A DNA stretch of 64,000 bases from Mycolicibacterium sp. TY81 (lineage in GTDB: Bacteria; Actinomycetota; Actinomycetes; Mycobacteriales; Mycobacteriaceae), in the NCBI RefSeq assembly GCF_018326285.1, contig NZ_AP023362.1, positions 3,968,001 through 4,032,000 of the forward strand, given 5' to 3'. Position numbers and translations under genes: made by a program. Shown one piece after another: positions 63,728 through 64,000 of this stretch; the stretch's first letter is position 1, and the number at the start of each line of letters is the position of its first letter. The notes under the pieces were generated by a model that was not told the DNA's origin, made no database searches, and saw nothing but the letters and a program-made list of their open reading frames with translations.

Positions 63728-64000
63728 TCAGCGTCCCCACCGCTGCGCTGCGGCCACTGCACGACGCTCCACTGAGCCTACCCACCCCGGGTCGATAATG
63801 GGCGTCAGCGCGCGGCCTGAAACGTAATCGTCAAAAGCCTCCATGGTCGTCCACTTTGGGGTATAGCCGAGTTCCCTCGTCATCCGTGTGGTGTCCATGA
63901 CCCGGCCGTAGCGCATGTAGTCGGACTGCTCGCGGTCCAGTTCGACGCCCGCGGTCGCCCGTCGCCACGCGTCGAGCACCCACATGGTGGGGCCGGCGAG
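63728..64000 (-). CDS. NAD-dependent epimerase (GalE2-like), C-terminal part only
   Basis: The frame is open to the window edge and gives about 90 C-terminal residues (MWVLDAWRRATAGVELDREQ, YGRVMDTTRMTRELGYTPKW, MEAFDDYV). MDTTRMTRELGYTPKW is the usual end of a nucleotide-sugar epimerase-like SDR and matches the Rv0501 position. The Rossmann part lies outside the window. Substrate unknown. Confidence 0.75.
   Translation of the reverse strand, partial: LAGPTMWVLDAWRRATAGVELDREQSDYMRYGRVMDTTRMTRELGYTPKWTTMEAFDDYVSGRALTPIIDPGWVGSVERRAVAAAQRWGR

Overview
The window is high-GC actinobacterial DNA from a Mycobacterium or Mycolicibacterium chromosome. The signs are a PPE-family gene, menaquinone genes men A to E, three F420-type (Ddn-like) small proteins, a HadD-like dehydratase subunit, two DUF3349 genes, and GTGA/ATGA stop-start overlaps throughout. 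Gene order is a reverse-orientation version of the M. tuberculosis Rv0501-Rv0556 region (recalled from memory, not searched), interrupted by accessory blocks.

Layout. 1-2,762: a DUF3592-like membrane protein (partial), menD and bpoC. 2,841-14,766: an accessory block. Its core is an operon read leftward: PPE, Fe(II)/2-oxoglutarate oxidase, FcoT-like thioesterase, FadD10-like ligase, ACP and a one-module NRPS (C-A-T-R). This is the isonitrile-lipopeptide (diisonitrile chalkophore) gene set known from Rv0096-Rv0101 and the Streptomyces Sco genes. A copper-chaperone-like HMA protein is translationally coupled to the NRPS. A GlxA-type regulator and a close isonitrile-hydratase look-alike follow. 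14,759-20,634: menC, an acyl-CoA ligase, an amidohydrolase, and fadD8 behind a KstR-like operator. 20,689-27,865: GntR regulator/MFS pair, small membrane and lipid-anchored proteins, menB, bluB, SDR and glyoxalase. 27,903-36,572: DUF3349 genes flanking pitA, menE, a DUF4407 protein, a nitronate-monooxygenase-like flavoprotein, MTA phosphorylase and menA. 36,584-44,040: MinD-like ATPase and cytochrome c maturation (ccsA, resB, ccdA, TlpA-like), a phosphatase and hemL. 44,324-53,715: an accessory segment with Ddn-like proteins, a class III aminotransferase, an ActP-like symporter, a decayed IS1182-type element, a TetR regulator with an MpaB-like oxygenase, and an acyl-CoA dehydrogenase. 53,726-64,000: small membrane proteins, hemB-hemD-hemC-hemA, a glutaredoxin-like protein, serB1, hadD, an acyltransferase and the end of a galE2-like gene.

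How it fits together. The backbone is respiratory: menaquinone synthesis, heme synthesis and cytochrome c maturation, with the cell-envelope lipid genes serB1, hadD and the acyltransferase at the right. The most interesting part is the copper/isonitrile block inserted between bpoC and menC. It carries a duplicated ECF-sigma-like promoter (GGAAC-N17-CGACTA) in front of the PPE gene and again in front of the oxidase. Together these suggest one locus for making, handling copper from, and possibly destroying an isonitrile metallophore.

Non-coding features include strong intergenic palindromes of at least two repeated families, several candidate operators (KstR-like, GntR, TetR, Pho-box-like), and an IS element that landed in a CTAG shared by two convergent stop codons. 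No tRNA, rRNA, CRISPR array or prophage was seen. No gene-free stretch exceeds about 300 bases; the longest, 44,041-44,323, holds only a palindrome.
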